This document shows, in pieces, positions 35,105 to 44,555 of a stretch of DNA of 64,000 nucleotides. The DNA is taken from the NCBI GenBank assembly GCA_020634455.1, contig JACKBQ010000001.1, positions 3,286,001 through 3,350,000 of the forward strand. Reading direction: 5' to 3'. The DNA is from Ardenticatenaceae bacterium. Lineage in GTDB: Bacteria > Chloroflexota > Anaerolineae > Promineifilales > Promineifilaceae. The position numbers and the translations under genes were made by a program. How positions within the stretch are numbered: position 1 is the first letter of the stretch; each line of letters starts with the position of its first letter. The notes beneath the pieces were generated by a model. The model was not told where the DNA came from, ran no database searches, and was given only the letters and a program-made list of their open reading frames with translations.

Positions 35105-35818
35105 ATGAGTACACGCTTGTTAAACGGCCGTATCCTACTAGTCAGCGACGATCCAGAAGCCAACAATATTTGGGTCTATCTCCTCGCCCAAAAAGGGATG
35201 GAGGTGTTAACGGCTGATTCTGCCAGCAAGGTTCTAACCCAGTTCACCCAAGACCCATTTGATTTGCTGGTGGTCAATTACTACTTCGATTTCAACGAAG
35301 CGCTCACGCTTTCTCGCCAGTTGCGCCCCGAAATTGCCAACCCAATCTTGCTGTTCATTGGTACCCAGGATGAAAGCGTGCTGCTGGATGCGTATGAAGC
35401 CGGGATTGATGAGTGCATTGTCAAACCAATTAGCCATCGTCTCTTTACTGCCAAAATTACGGCATGGCTGCGCCGTTCCTGGACTGTACCCACGGAGGCG
35501 TTAGACCATTTGCAATTTGATGCCCTGCGCCTGGATTCTGCCCAAAGGCAAATCGTGATTGGCCAGGATGCGGCGATCAAGCTCACCAACCTGGAATTTC
35601 GTGTATTGCACTTGCTCATGAGCCATCGTGGCCAGGTGCTGGATACCAATGTGATTGTAGACCGCGTTTGGGGGCACACCGGTAATGGCGACAGTATTTT
35701 GCTAAAAAATGTAATCTATCGTCTTCGTCGCAAGATTGAAGCAAACCCCAGCCATCCCCGCTTGTTGCAAACTGTGCCCGGCGAAGGGTACACCTTTCGC
35801 CCGCTTGAACCGCATTGA
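35105..35818 (+). CDS. OmpR/PhoB-type response regulator with altered receiver
   Basis: 237 residues: receiver domain (about 8-125) and C-terminal winged-helix DNA-binding domain (about 140-233; TNLEFRVLHLL and GEGYTFRP are typical). The acidic pair D15/D16, T87 and K107 are present, but the phospho-acceptor Asp position is Asn (N58 in DLLVVNYY). It may therefore bind DNA without phosphorylation. No kinase gene is adjacent. Confidence 0.85.
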   Translation: MSTRLLNGRILLVSDDPEANNIWVYLLAQKGMEVLTADSASKVLTQFTQDPFDLLVVNYYFDFNEALTLSRQLRPEIANPILLFIGTQDESVLLDAYEAGIDECIVKPISHRLFTAKITAWLRRSWTVPTEALDHLQFDALRLDSAQRQIVIGQDAAIKLTNLEFRVLHLLMSHRGQVLDTNVIVDRVWGHTGNGDSILLKNVIYRLRRKIEANPSHPRLLQTVPGEGYTFRPLEPH

Positions 35819-36233
35819 TTTTAATCGCCTAAGCCTTGCTGATTGACAAATCCCAGTTTTTTAACGCGGAGCACGCAGAGAACCCAGCGATTGCTCTTTC
35901 ATTTTTCCTTTAGCCACAAGCACCATCTTAAACAGTGCCTGAAAATTGCGACTTCTGTTCAATTTTTGCGACTGCTTTCCTCTCCCTTAAGACCAAAAAT
36001 GTGACTTATTCTTGTTATAACAGATGCTGCAAATTGTGTCCTAAGGAGGTATTGCGTGTGCTTGCGGCGGCTTTTACGTGCTATGGCGGAACGGCCGTTC
36101 ATGCAAATCAGAAGCTCCCATAAAATTAAACCAACCGATCCATCAATTTCCCGATTGAATCACAATGTGCTGCGGCACAATAGCGATGACCCAAAACTAT
36201 TTAAATTTTGGAACATGGAGGATACCCCCAACG
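35819..36233. other. 415-bp upstream region of the S8 protease gene, with a strong Shine-Dalgarno for a small ORF
   Basis: Bases 35857-35890 have CGCAGAG words. TTGTTATAAC at 36012-36021 is a possible extended -10 box. AAGGAGGT (36043-36050) is a near-perfect ribosome site 5 nt before GTG 36056, which opens an 84-codon ORF (36056-36310) that runs out of frame into the protease start. Confidence 0.5.
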
Positions 36234-36310
36234 ATGCCAAACAAGAAAAAGATTTTTGCTTTATTTCTTATCATTTTCCTCATGGTGGTAGGCACGGTAG
36301 CTGCGGATGA
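36056..36310 (+). CDS. Possible leader ORF overlapping the protease gene start (uncertain)
   Basis: 84 codons from GTG, with the best ribosome site of the region. The predicted peptide is basic at the N-terminus (CLRRLLRAMAERP) and matches nothing known. Its last ~77 bp overlap the signal-peptide codons of the S8 protease in another frame. It may be a regulatory leader that controls protease translation, or simply a mis-fit of a ribosome site. Confidence 0.25.
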   Translation: MCLRRLLRAMAERPFMQIRSSHKIKPTDPSISRLNHNVLRHNSDDPKLFKFWNMEDTPNDAKQEKDFCFISYHFPHGGRHGSCG

Positions 36311-38825
36311 TTCTGCTGAACTGCTGCCCGTTACCCCCGCACCGACGGCAGAAGATGGTCAGATGACCGATGAAACCCCCCAGCGCTGGTTTGTGCAACT
36401 AGCCGGCGTGCCGTTGGCCGATGGTGGCAAAATTAACGCCATCAACAAGGAAGTTGCCACCTTCCGCTCTGAAGCAGCCAAAGTAGGGCTTGTTTTTACA
36501 GAACGGTTTGTTTACAACAATTTATTCAATGGTCTTTCCATTGAAATTTCTCCTTCTCAACTGTCCACACTGCGCCGCGTGCGTGGCGTTGCCGACATCT
36601 TCCCCGTTGTCGCCATTCCGATACCCGAAACCTCCTCCTTGAGCGATCCTGAATTGGCTACCGCGCTGGCGATGAGCGGTGCGGATATTGCTCAAAGTGA
36701 ACTGGGTTACACGGGCGCGGGCGTTCGCGTGGCCATCATGGACACGGGCATTGATTACGATCACCCAGACCTGGGCGGTTGTTTTGGCCCTGGCTGTCGT
36801 GTGGTAACCGGTTGGGACTTTGTGGGTGATGCGTTCAATGCGGATTCCACATCGGCAACCTACAATCCGGTTCCCGTACCGGACGCAGACCCAGATGATT
36901 GTAATGGTCACGGGTCGCATGTGGCGGGTATTGTTGGCGCTAGCGCCGCCTCCCCTGGTGGTGTAACGGGCGTGGCTCCTGGTGTTACCTTTGGCGCTTA
37001 CCGCGTGTTTGGTTGTGAAGGCTCCACCACGGCCGATATTATGATTGCTGCAATGGAGCGGGCTTACCTGGACAAGATGCAGGTGCTCAACATGAGTATC
37101 GGTTCCTCGTTCCAGTGGCCGCAATATCCAACGGCCGTTGCTGCCAGCCGTCTCGCCAACAAAGGTGTGATCGTGGTTGCCTCCATTGGCAACAGCGGTG
37201 CCAACGGTTTGTATGCTGCTGGCGCTCCTGGCTTGGGTGACAAAGTCATTGGTGTAGCTTCCTTCGACAACACCCATGTAGCCTTGACCACCTTTACAAT
37301 TTCCCCGGACAATACGCCAATTGGTTATGGACCTGCTACTGGTGCACCGCTGCCGCCTACCTCTGGCACCTACTCAATGGCCCGTACAGGTACAGCTACT
37401 TCCACTGCAGATGCTTGTTCTGCACTACCTGCTGGAAGTTTGGCAGGAAAAGTGGCGCTGGTGCGTCGTGGTGGTTGTACGTTCTACGCCAAAGCGAGCA
37501 ATGCCCAGGCTGCTGGCGCTATCGCTGTTGTGTTGTACAACAACGTGGCTGGGCGCTTTAGCCCAACGGTCGCTGGTACACCTGCCATCACCGTCCCAGT
37601 GGTTGCCGTTTCAGATAGTGAGGGTGTGTTGATAGACGGCCGTTTAGCCGCTGGCTCCGTGGATATGACCTGGACCGATCAGTACGGTTCATTCCTCAAC
37701 CCCACGGGTGGGCTGATCTCCTCCTTTAGCTCCTATGGCCTCTCGCCAGACCTGGCCCTAAAGCCAGACATTGGCGCACCCGGCGGTCTGATTCGCTCCA
37801 CATATCCCCTGGAGCTGGGCGGATATGCCACCATTAGCGGTACCTCGATGGCTTCACCGCATGTGGCTGGGGCTGCGGCCTTGATCTTGCAAGCCCGTCC
37901 CAACACGCCGCCGATGGCCATGCGCACCTTGCTGCAAAACAGCGCTGATCCGGCCATGTGGTGGGGTAATCCTGCCTTGGGCTTCCTGGATAACGTGCAG
38001 CGCCAGGGCGCCGGCATGGTGGATATTGATGACGCGATCTTGGCCACCACCAAAATCGAGCCAAGCAAGCTGGCTTTAGGTGAAAGCCAGTTTGGTCCTT
38101 CTACCCAGACCCTGACAATTAGCAACGAGAGCAACACGGCCGTTACCTACGACCTGAGCAACGCGGGCGCATTGGCTACCGGATCCAATACCTTTACACC
38201 CAGCTTCTTTGCTAGCTTTGCCTCCGTTAGCTTTGGCTCCGCTTCTGTTACGGTTCCGGCCAATAGCAGCGCCACAGTCAGCGTAACCATTACCGCGCCA
38301 GCTTCACCCGTGAAGGGCATGTATGGTGGGTACCTTGTCTTCACCCCGCAAGGTGGCGGCCAGGTGTACCGCGTACCCTACGCTGGCTTTATTGGGGATT
38401 ATCAATCTATCCAGATTTTGACCCCAACCGCAAACAACTTCCCCTGGTTGGCCAAGTTGAGTGGCGCAAGCTACTTTAACCAACCAAGTGGAGCCACCTA
38501 TTCAATGACCAACGGCGACATCCCCTACTTCCTGATGCACTTTGATCACCATGTGCAGATGATGAAGATGGAAATTTTCGACGCCAACACAGGCAAGGCG
38601 TGGCATCTGGCCTTTGCTGACCGCTACCTGCCGCGCAACAGCACCAGTACCTCCTTCTTTGCCTTCTCTTGGGACGGCACCACGACGCAAGGTAACAAGG
38701 TTTATGTTGTGCCAAACGGCCAATACGTAATGCGCCTGAAGATATTGAAACCGTTGGGCAACGATCTGAGCGCGGCCGATTGGGAAGTCTGGACATCTCC
38801 AGTCATCACCATTGCTCGGCCGTAG
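36234..38825 (+). CDS. Secreted subtilisin-like serine protease (S8) with PA domain
   Basis: 863 residues from ATG 36234 (GGAGGA 11 bp upstream; frame is open further upstream). Signal peptide about 1-24, an I9-like propeptide (WFVQLAGVPLAD...), S8 catalytic domain with Asp170 (IMDTGIDYDHPD), His226 (NGHGSHVAG) and Ser538 (GTSMASPHVAG). A protease-associated insert lies between His and Ser (VALVRRGGCTFYAKASNAQAAGA region). The C-terminus has beta-sandwich (Fn3-like) domains. It probably degrades extracellular proteins. All triad residues are present. Confidence 0.92.
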   Translation: MPNKKKIFALFLIIFLMVVGTVAADDSAELLPVTPAPTAEDGQMTDETPQRWFVQLAGVPLADGGKINAINKEVATFRSEAAKVGLVFTERFVYNNLFNGLSIEISPSQLSTLRRVRGVADIFPVVAIPIPETSSLSDPELATALAMSGADIAQSELGYTGAGVRVAIMDTGIDYDHPDLGGCFGPGCRVVTGWDFVGDAFNADSTSATYNPVPVPDADPDDCNGHGSHVAGIVGASAASPGGVTGVAPGVTFGAYRVFGCEGSTTADIMIAAMERAYLDKMQVLNMSIGSSFQWPQYPTAVAASRLANKGVIVVASIGNSGANGLYAAGAPGLGDKVIGVASFDNTHVALTTFTISPDNTPIGYGPATGAPLPPTSGTYSMARTGTATSTADACSALPAGSLAGKVALVRRGGCTFYAKASNAQAAGAIAVVLYNNVAGRFSPTVAGTPAITVPVVAVSDSEGVLIDGRLAAGSVDMTWTDQYGSFLNPTGGLISSFSSYGLSPDLALKPDIGAPGGLIRSTYPLELGGYATISGTSMASPHVAGAAALILQARPNTPPMAMRTLLQNSADPAMWWGNPALGFLDNVQRQGAGMVDIDDAILATTKIEPSKLALGESQFGPSTQTLTISNESNTAVTYDLSNAGALATGSNTFTPSFFASFASVSFGSASVTVPANSSATVSVTITAPASPVKGMYGGYLVFTPQGGGQVYRVPYAGFIGDYQSIQILTPTANNFPWLAKLSGASYFNQPSGATYSMTNGDIPYFLMHFDHHVQMMKMEIFDANTGKAWHLAFADRYLPRNSTSTSFFAFSWDGTTTQGNKVYVVPNGQYVMRLKILKPLGNDLSAADWEVWTSPVITIARP

Positions 38826-38860
38826 TCACAGCTATTTCTAAGTTCTCCTGTTAGGGTGAT

Positions 38861-38892
38861 GGCGTCTGTGAAGTCTATTCTTCACAGACGCC
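38861..38892 (+). terminator. Hairpin, probable terminator of the protease gene
   Basis: GGCGTCTGTGAAG (38861-38873), loop TCTATT, and its exact complement to 38892. The T-tract is weak (TCTGTTCCTTATT), so efficiency is uncertain. Confidence 0.6.
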
Positions 38893-38928
38893 TCTGTTCC
38901 TTATTGATGGGCACAATAATCAACTACT

Positions 38929-39038
38929 TTTCAAATAAAGTGGAGTGAGCATCCTCAGATGCGAACAGTTGTAGCAAACTCGTTCCGCATCTGAGGATGC
39001 TCCACTCCTCACAAGAGAAAACAATCTCTTATTTGAAA
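38929..39038. repeat. Nested inverted-repeat element of about 110 bp
   Basis: Outer arms TTTCAAATAA (38929-38938) and TTATTTGAAA (39029-39038) enclose a 17-bp perfect stem GAGCATCCTCAGATGCG (38947-38963 / 38986-39002) with an adjoining GGAGT/ACTCC. A small AGAGA/TCTCT hairpin lies in the right half. The layout resembles a MITE or REP-type element between two secreted-enzyme genes. Confidence 0.75.
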
Positions 39039-39090
39039 GGTATTGCACAATAATCACAATTGTAAAACTCAAACGAATAGGAAAACGACA

Positions 39091-42000
39091 ATGATCATGA
39101 AGCTTTCTACGGAAACGCAACAAACCAGCAGGCGAGTCAGTCGCCTGCTTTTTCTCTTACTGGTGGTTGCCGGGATTCTGAGCGGGGCGCGAGCCGCCCA
39201 CGCGATTTCCCCAGACATCGTTATTAGCCAGGTGTACGGTGGCGGCGGCAACAGCGGCGCTGTGTACACCCATGACTTTATCGAGCTATTCAACCGGGGC
39301 ACGACCACGGTTTCACTGGCTGGCTGGTCGGTGCAGTATGCCAGCGCCACCGGAAGCGGTTCTTTTGGCTCCTCCACCACGCTGATCACGCCGCTGTCTG
39401 GTTCCCTTGCGCCGGGGCAGTACCTGCTGGTGCAGGAAGCGACCAATGCGGCCGTGGGTTCCCCCCTGCCAACGCCAGACGTTACCGACTCCACGCCGAT
39501 CAACATGAGCGGCACGGGTGGTAAAGTTGCGCTGGTTTTGTCTACCACAGGCCTTGGCTGTAACGGTGGCTCAACCCCTTGTTCGGCGGCGCAATTGGCG
39601 CTTATCCAGGACCTGGTTGGGTGGGATGGGGCCAATTTTTATGAAACGGCCGCTGCCCCCGCCACAACCAACTCTACGGCCGTACTGCGGCTGGCAAATG
39701 GCTGTACAGAGACGGACAACAATGCGTTGGACTTTGCTGCCAGCACGCCCACACCGCGAAATACAGCCTCCCCGTTGAACCCCTGTACGCCAACAGACGC
39801 GGCTCCTGAGGTTATTGACACTTTCCCAATTAACGGCGCGACCGATTTTCCCATCAACGCCAATCTAACCGTTACCTTTAGCGAGCCGGTCAACGTTTCA
39901 TCAAATTGGTTTACGCTGACCTGTTCTATCAGCGGCCCCAGCGGTGTACCTGTCAGCTTTAGCGGCGGCCCCACAGACTTCACCATTGACCCAGGCGTTC
40001 CGTTGGTCAACAGTGAAAGCTGCACGCTGACTATTCTAGCCAACCAGGTCACCGACCAGGATGGGATCGATCCGCCAGACAATATGGTGATGAATTTTGT
40101 CGTCGGATTCTCTCCCTACGATGTTTGCACCGCCTCATTTACCCCCATCTATGCCATTCAGGGCAGCGGTTTATCGGCTGCGATTACTGGCATGGTGACG
40201 ACCAAGGGTGTCGTGGTGGGTGATTTTGAAGGGAGTGGCAGCCAGAGTGGCTTCTACATTCAGGATTTGACCGGGGATGGCGATGGCGCTACCTCCGACG
40301 GTATTTTTGTGTACACAGGCAGCGCGAACCTTGTTAGCGCGGGTCAGGTTGTGCGCGTGACGGGTTATGCGCGTGAACGGTTCAGCCAAACCACGCTCAA
40401 TGGGTCGAACAGCAACTCATCTGCGGTATCAGCGGCCAATATCGTGCCCTGTGGATCGGGTTCTGTGGCCCCAACGGATGTGACCATGCCTTTTGCCGAT
40501 GCCACGTATCTGGAACGGTTTGAGGGCATGGCTGTGCGCTTCCCGCAGCCTTTGGTTATTTCAGAATACTTTAACTATGATCGTTTTGGTGAAATGGTGC
40601 TGGCTTTGCCGCTTGCTGGTGAATCACGGCCGTTTACCGGAACGGCCGTTGATGCCCCAGGTGCTGCCGCCAATGCCCGTACGTTGGCCAACAGCCTGAG
40701 CCGCATCACGCTTGATGATGTCAATAGCGCTCAAAATCCGACCGTGCTGCGCCATCCCAATGGCGCGCCCTTCTCGTTAGCCAACAGCTTCCGAGGCGGG
40801 GATATTGTCCAAAATGCAGTGGGTGTGCTGGGCTATGATTTTAGCCTGTACCGGATTATGCCCACTGGGCCAGCTGATTATACGGCCGTAAACGCACGCC
40901 TCGCCGCCCCGGAACCAGTTGGCGGCACAGTGCGCGTCGCCGCCATGAACACCCTCAACTTCTTTGTCACCCCCGACTACCCCACTGGCAACCCGCTCGA
41001 TAACATGTGCGGTCCGCTGCAAGATGTGGAATGTCGCGGTTGGGACAGTGACCAGGTTGACGAGTTTACCCGCCAACGCACCAAACTGCTGTCCGCGCTG
41101 GCCGGGCTGAATGCCGACATTATCGGCCTGAACGAGTTGGAAAACACCACTGGTGTAGAACCTCTGGCCAGCATCGTGTCCGGTTTGCCAGGCTATGCCT
41201 ACATTGATACCGGCACCATCGGCACAGACGCCATTAAAGTTGGGTTGATCTACCGGCCAAGCGTTGTGACCCCGGTCGGCGCTTACCAGACTCTGGACAC
41301 GACGGACGATCCGCGTTTCCTGGACACCAAGAACCGCCCAGCTCTGGCCCAGACCTTTGAGGTTAATGCCACGGGCGCACGCTTCACCGTTGTGGTCAAT
41401 CATCTGAAGTCCAAGGGATCGGCTTGCGATGATGTCGGCGATCCAGACGTTGGCGATGGACAGGGGAACTGTAATGGCACCCGCACGCTGGCGGCGCAGG
41501 CATTGGTAGACTGGCTGGCGACGGACCCGACGGGCAGTGGCGACCCGGATTTCATCATCATGGGTGATCTGAACTCCTACGCGATGGAAGACCCAATTAG
41601 CGCCATTAAAGCTGGCCCGGATGATACAGTCGGGACAAGCGATGATTACACCAACCTGATTTCCCACTTCCTGGGTGCTTATGCGTACTCCTACGTGTTC
41701 GACGGACAGTTTGGCTATCTGGATCATGCGCTGGCGAATGGCAGTATGCTGGCCCAGGTGACAGGCGTGGCTGACTGGCACATCAACGCTGATGAGCCGG
41801 ACGTGCTAGATTACGACACGTCCTTTAAGCCGAACGAACAGGATGCACTGTACGAACCAAACGCTTATCGCACCTCCGATCATGATCCGGTTGTGGTTGG
41901 CCTGAATCCCAACGCAGCGCCGTCGGTGAGCGCGGGTGGGCCGTACAGCGTCATTGAAGGCGGCTCGGTGCTTGTGTCTGCCACGGGCAGCGACCCCAAC

Positions 42001-42525
42001 GGGGATGCGCTGACCTATGCCTGGGATTTGGACAACAACGGCAGCTTCGAGACGGCAGGGCAGAGCGCTAGCTTCTCGGCTGCTGCTCTGTCAGCACCCG
42101 GCAGCTACACTATCCGGGTGCAGGCGACAGATCCGGGCGGGTTAACGGCCGTTAGCCAGACAACCGTCAACATCATCTTTAACTTCACTGGCTTCTTTGC
42201 CCCGGTGGACAACTACCCAACGGTCAACACGGTGAAGGCAGGCAGCGCGGTGCCGATCAAGTTCAGCCTGGGTGGTGATCAGGGGTTAAGCATCTTTGCG
42301 GTTGGCTACCCACGTTCACAGACCGTCACTTGTGATTTGTCTGGCGCCTTGAACGATGTGGAGACGGCGCTGAATCCTGGCTCCAGCGGGTTATCTTACA
42401 GCCCTGGCGCAGACCAGTACAACTTTGTCTGGAAGACGAGCAAAGCGTGGGCGGGCACCTGCCGCCTGTTTACCGTTCGGTTTGTGGATGGCACGGAGCA
42501 GTTCCTGCTCTTCAAGTTCAAATAA
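39091..42525 (+). CDS. Secreted ExeM/NucH-type extracellular nuclease with lamin-tail and PKD domains
   Basis: 1144 residues from ATG 39091. Signal peptide ends near AAHA (about 37). Lamin-tail domain (VISQVYGGGGNSGAVY... FIELFNRG), an Ig-like domain (INGATDFPINANLTVTFSEP), an OB-like region, then an endonuclease/exonuclease/phosphatase domain with LNELE, NHLKSKG, GDLNSYA and SDHDPV, all expected catalytic residues. A PKD domain and a C-terminal beta domain (GFFAPVDN, VKAGSAVPIKFSLGG) follow. It degrades extracellular DNA/RNA. The signal peptide and nuclease core are clear; anchoring is unknown. Confidence 0.9.
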   Translation: MIMKLSTETQQTSRRVSRLLFLLLVVAGILSGARAAHAISPDIVISQVYGGGGNSGAVYTHDFIELFNRGTTTVSLAGWSVQYASATGSGSFGSSTTLITPLSGSLAPGQYLLVQEATNAAVGSPLPTPDVTDSTPINMSGTGGKVALVLSTTGLGCNGGSTPCSAAQLALIQDLVGWDGANFYETAAAPATTNSTAVLRLANGCTETDNNALDFAASTPTPRNTASPLNPCTPTDAAPEVIDTFPINGATDFPINANLTVTFSEPVNVSSNWFTLTCSISGPSGVPVSFSGGPTDFTIDPGVPLVNSESCTLTILANQVTDQDGIDPPDNMVMNFVVGFSPYDVCTASFTPIYAIQGSGLSAAITGMVTTKGVVVGDFEGSGSQSGFYIQDLTGDGDGATSDGIFVYTGSANLVSAGQVVRVTGYARERFSQTTLNGSNSNSSAVSAANIVPCGSGSVAPTDVTMPFADATYLERFEGMAVRFPQPLVISEYFNYDRFGEMVLALPLAGESRPFTGTAVDAPGAAANARTLANSLSRITLDDVNSAQNPTVLRHPNGAPFSLANSFRGGDIVQNAVGVLGYDFSLYRIMPTGPADYTAVNARLAAPEPVGGTVRVAAMNTLNFFVTPDYPTGNPLDNMCGPLQDVECRGWDSDQVDEFTRQRTKLLSALAGLNADIIGLNELENTTGVEPLASIVSGLPGYAYIDTGTIGTDAIKVGLIYRPSVVTPVGAYQTLDTTDDPRFLDTKNRPALAQTFEVNATGARFTVVVNHLKSKGSACDDVGDPDVGDGQGNCNGTRTLAAQALVDWLATDPTGSGDPDFIIMGDLNSYAMEDPISAIKAGPDDTVGTSDDYTNLISHFLGAYAYSYVFDGQFGYLDHALANGSMLAQVTGVADWHINADEPDVLDYDTSFKPNEQDALYEPNAYRTSDHDPVVVGLNPNAAPSVSAGGPYSVIEGGSVLVSATGSDPNGDALTYAWDLDNNGSFETAGQSASFSAAALSAPGSYTIRVQATDPGGLTAVSQTTVNIIFNFTGFFAPVDNYPTVNTVKAGSAVPIKFSLGGDQGLSIFAVGYPRSQTVTCDLSGALNDVETALNPGSSGLSYSPGADQYNFVWKTSKAWAGTCRLFTVRFVDGTEQFLLFKFK

Positions 42526-42541
42526 GGTTTAAGCTAGCAAG

Positions 42542-42576
42542 AAAAAGGGGTGTCGGTCAGCCGACACCCCTTTTTT
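42542..42576. terminator. Bidirectional Rho-independent terminator
   Basis: AAAAAGGGGTGTCGG, loop TCAG, then CCGACACCCCTTTTTT: a perfect 15-bp stem with A-run and T-run on either side. It serves the nuclease gene rightward and the PAP2 gene (stop at 42579) leftward. Confidence 0.93.
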
Positions 42577-42578
42577 AT

Positions 42579-43571
42579 TTAAGAGAGGGAGAGGTTGATG
42601 CCTGGGTCTGGGGTGGCCTTGGCCAACCTGATTTTTACAAAAACCCAGGGGGCGTAATAGGTAACCCACAGCGTTAGCAAGGCATAACGCAGCAGGCGCA
42701 ATGGCAGCGCCAGCCACAGCGGGTCGTCGGGGAAGACCTGGCCCAGCCCGGCCCAAATGGCCACCGCTACGGCCATGCCCAGCAGGTAGCGCACGGCTCG
42801 CTGCCAGATGGGGCCAGCTACCAAAAAGCGTACCCGGCTGGGTTCCAGCACCAGACCAATGCCTGCCCCCAGTAAGCTGGCAACGGCCGTTACCATCCCC
42901 TCCACACTCTCCAACTCCACCTCAGGAATGCGGCTGGCCCAGGCGACCGTCATGTCTGGTTCGCCAATGATGAGCCGGATGATGCCGTAAACGGCCGTAA
43001 ATCCCACCGGAACCATAATTGCCGCCAGCAATCGCTGTCCCAAAATGCGCTTCTCGAACCGCTCCTGGTAGCGCCGCCGCCAAATCAGGTAGCCGCCCAG
43101 CACCAGCAAGCCAATCACAAAGCCCACCGCCACATCATGGACAAAATGGGAGCCTAAATAAATTCGGCTAATCCCCATCAAAATAATCATGAGAATGGCC
43201 AGTAGCCACATCCAGCGTTTACGAATCCAAACGGCCGCAAATAGATAAATGGTAGTGGTAAACTGCGTGTGGCCACTGGGCAGCCCATACCCACCGTCTG
43301 GAAATTTGTCCAATGAGGGGTCTAGCCAAAACGGCCGTGGTTCCCGAAAAGCGTGCTTCAACGTACTGTTGACCACATTGCCCAGCAAAAAAACATACGC
43401 CAAAGCCCGCCCCGCCTCTTTGTGAACGCTCCAATAAATCAGCGGAAACAGCGCCAGATAAAACTCTTCAATGCCCAGCGTGCTAATGAGCTGAAAAAAA
43501 CCTTCCAACTGAGGAAACGTGGTTTGAAACCAAAGGGAGGCATCAACGCCAAACTGCAAAAGGGGGTTCAT
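42579..43571 (-). CDS. PAP2-superfamily membrane phosphatase
   Basis: 330 residues from ATG 43571 (GGAG ribosome site; a TTG start at 43589 is possible). The three PAP2 motifs are complete: KHAFREPRP, PSGHT, and SRIYLGSHFVHD. About eight spans; the last ~120 residues add extra spans beyond a minimal PAP2. Likely substrates are undecaprenyl pyrophosphate or phosphatidic acid; which one cannot be read from the sequence. Confidence 0.88.
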   Translation of the reverse strand: MNPLLQFGVDASLWFQTTFPQLEGFFQLISTLGIEEFYLALFPLIYWSVHKEAGRALAYVFLLGNVVNSTLKHAFREPRPFWLDPSLDKFPDGGYGLPSGHTQFTTTIYLFAAVWIRKRWMWLLAILMIILMGISRIYLGSHFVHDVAVGFVIGLLVLGGYLIWRRRYQERFEKRILGQRLLAAIMVPVGFTAVYGIIRLIIGEPDMTVAWASRIPEVELESVEGMVTAVASLLGAGIGLVLEPSRVRFLVAGPIWQRAVRYLLGMAVAVAIWAGLGQVFPDDPLWLALPLRLLRYALLTLWVTYYAPWVFVKIRLAKATPDPGINLSLS

Positions 43572-43594
43572 GATTATGCTCCATGCCAACAGAA

Positions 43595-43632
43595 CGGCCT
43601 TCCAAAAAGAGAAGTTATTGTTGGCCGCTTAC
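43595..43632 (+). repeat. Dispersed 38-bp repeat, copy 2
   Basis: It matches 2000-2037 in 37 of 38 positions, including the right arm GGCCGCTTAC. The left arm is reduced to CGGCC. It lies just upstream of the PAP2 start codon. Confidence 0.75.
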
Positions 43633-43874
43633 ATAGATGAGAGATTAAGAAACACCTGCATTGGTAGACTGGTGAACTGCTCATTTGTTACTATTATTGT
43701 TTAGAATAAATTCATTTTCTGCGGGGCAGCAGAACAGTGATGATTTTGAACTTGATTCCATCTTCCCATACCCATTGTAACCCTGCCCCGCCGATTCAGA
43801 CAAACCATAAAAAGCTAACTTTTCGTACCCGTTCACTGCTTGAACCAGCGTACGATGACCATTTGGAGGACAAC

Positions 43875-44552
43875 ATGACCACTCGCATTCTCGTAATTGA
43901 AGACGAAGAACGCATTCGACAATTTTTACAAAGAGGGTTGAGCTTTGAAGGCTACCGGGTAGATACGGCCGCAGACGGCCAAACCGGGCTGGAACTGGCC
44001 CGCGAAAACCCGCCAGACCTGGTGCTGCTAGACCTGATGCTGCCCGGCATGGACGGCATCGAAGTGTGTCGTCGGCTCCGCGCCGTCAGCGATCTGCCCA
44101 TCCTCATGCTTACGGCCAAAGAAACCATCGAAGACCGCGTAACTGGCCTGGACGCCGGAGCCGATGATTATCTGGTAAAACCATTTGCCTTCGATGAGTT
44201 GATGGCTCGCGTGCGTGCCCTATTGCGCCGTTCCCAGCCATCCCAGCCGCAGGTGTACCGTTTTGCCGATTTGGAACTGGATACTGGCACCCGGCAAGGT
44301 CGTCGGGACGGCCGTATCTTCGACCTTACCGCCAAGGAGTACGAACTGCTAGAGCTGTTCATGCGCCACCCCCGCCAGGTGCTCACCCGCGATCTCATCT
44401 TCGACCGCGTTTGGAACTACGATTTTGGCGGCGAAAGCAACATCATCGAAGTGTACGTGCGCTACCTGCGCCAAAAAACCGAAGAAGGGGATCTGTCCCG
44501 GCTGATCCACACCGTGCGCGGTATCGGCTACGTGCTGCGCGAAGAGTCGTAA
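43875..44552 (+). CDS. OmpR/PhoB-type response regulator
   Basis: 225 residues from ATG 43875 (TTGGAGGA ribosome site; the frame is open back to 43737). Receiver with D53 (LLDLMLPGMDG) and Lys in YLVKPF, then a winged-helix DNA-binding domain ending VRGIGYVLRE. It forms a pair with the kinase gene 3 bp downstream. Confidence 0.93.
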   Translation: MTTRILVIEDEERIRQFLQRGLSFEGYRVDTAADGQTGLELARENPPDLVLLDLMLPGMDGIEVCRRLRAVSDLPILMLTAKETIEDRVTGLDAGADDYLVKPFAFDELMARVRALLRRSQPSQPQVYRFADLELDTGTRQGRRDGRIFDLTAKEYELLELFMRHPRQVLTRDLIFDRVWNYDFGGESNIIEVYVRYLRQKTEEGDLSRLIHTVRGIGYVLREES

Positions 44553-44555
44553 ATC

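Noticed and set aside
40777..41781. 334-codon minus-strand ORF inside the nuclease gene
   Set aside because: Antisense shadow; the plus frame has complete nuclease motifs.
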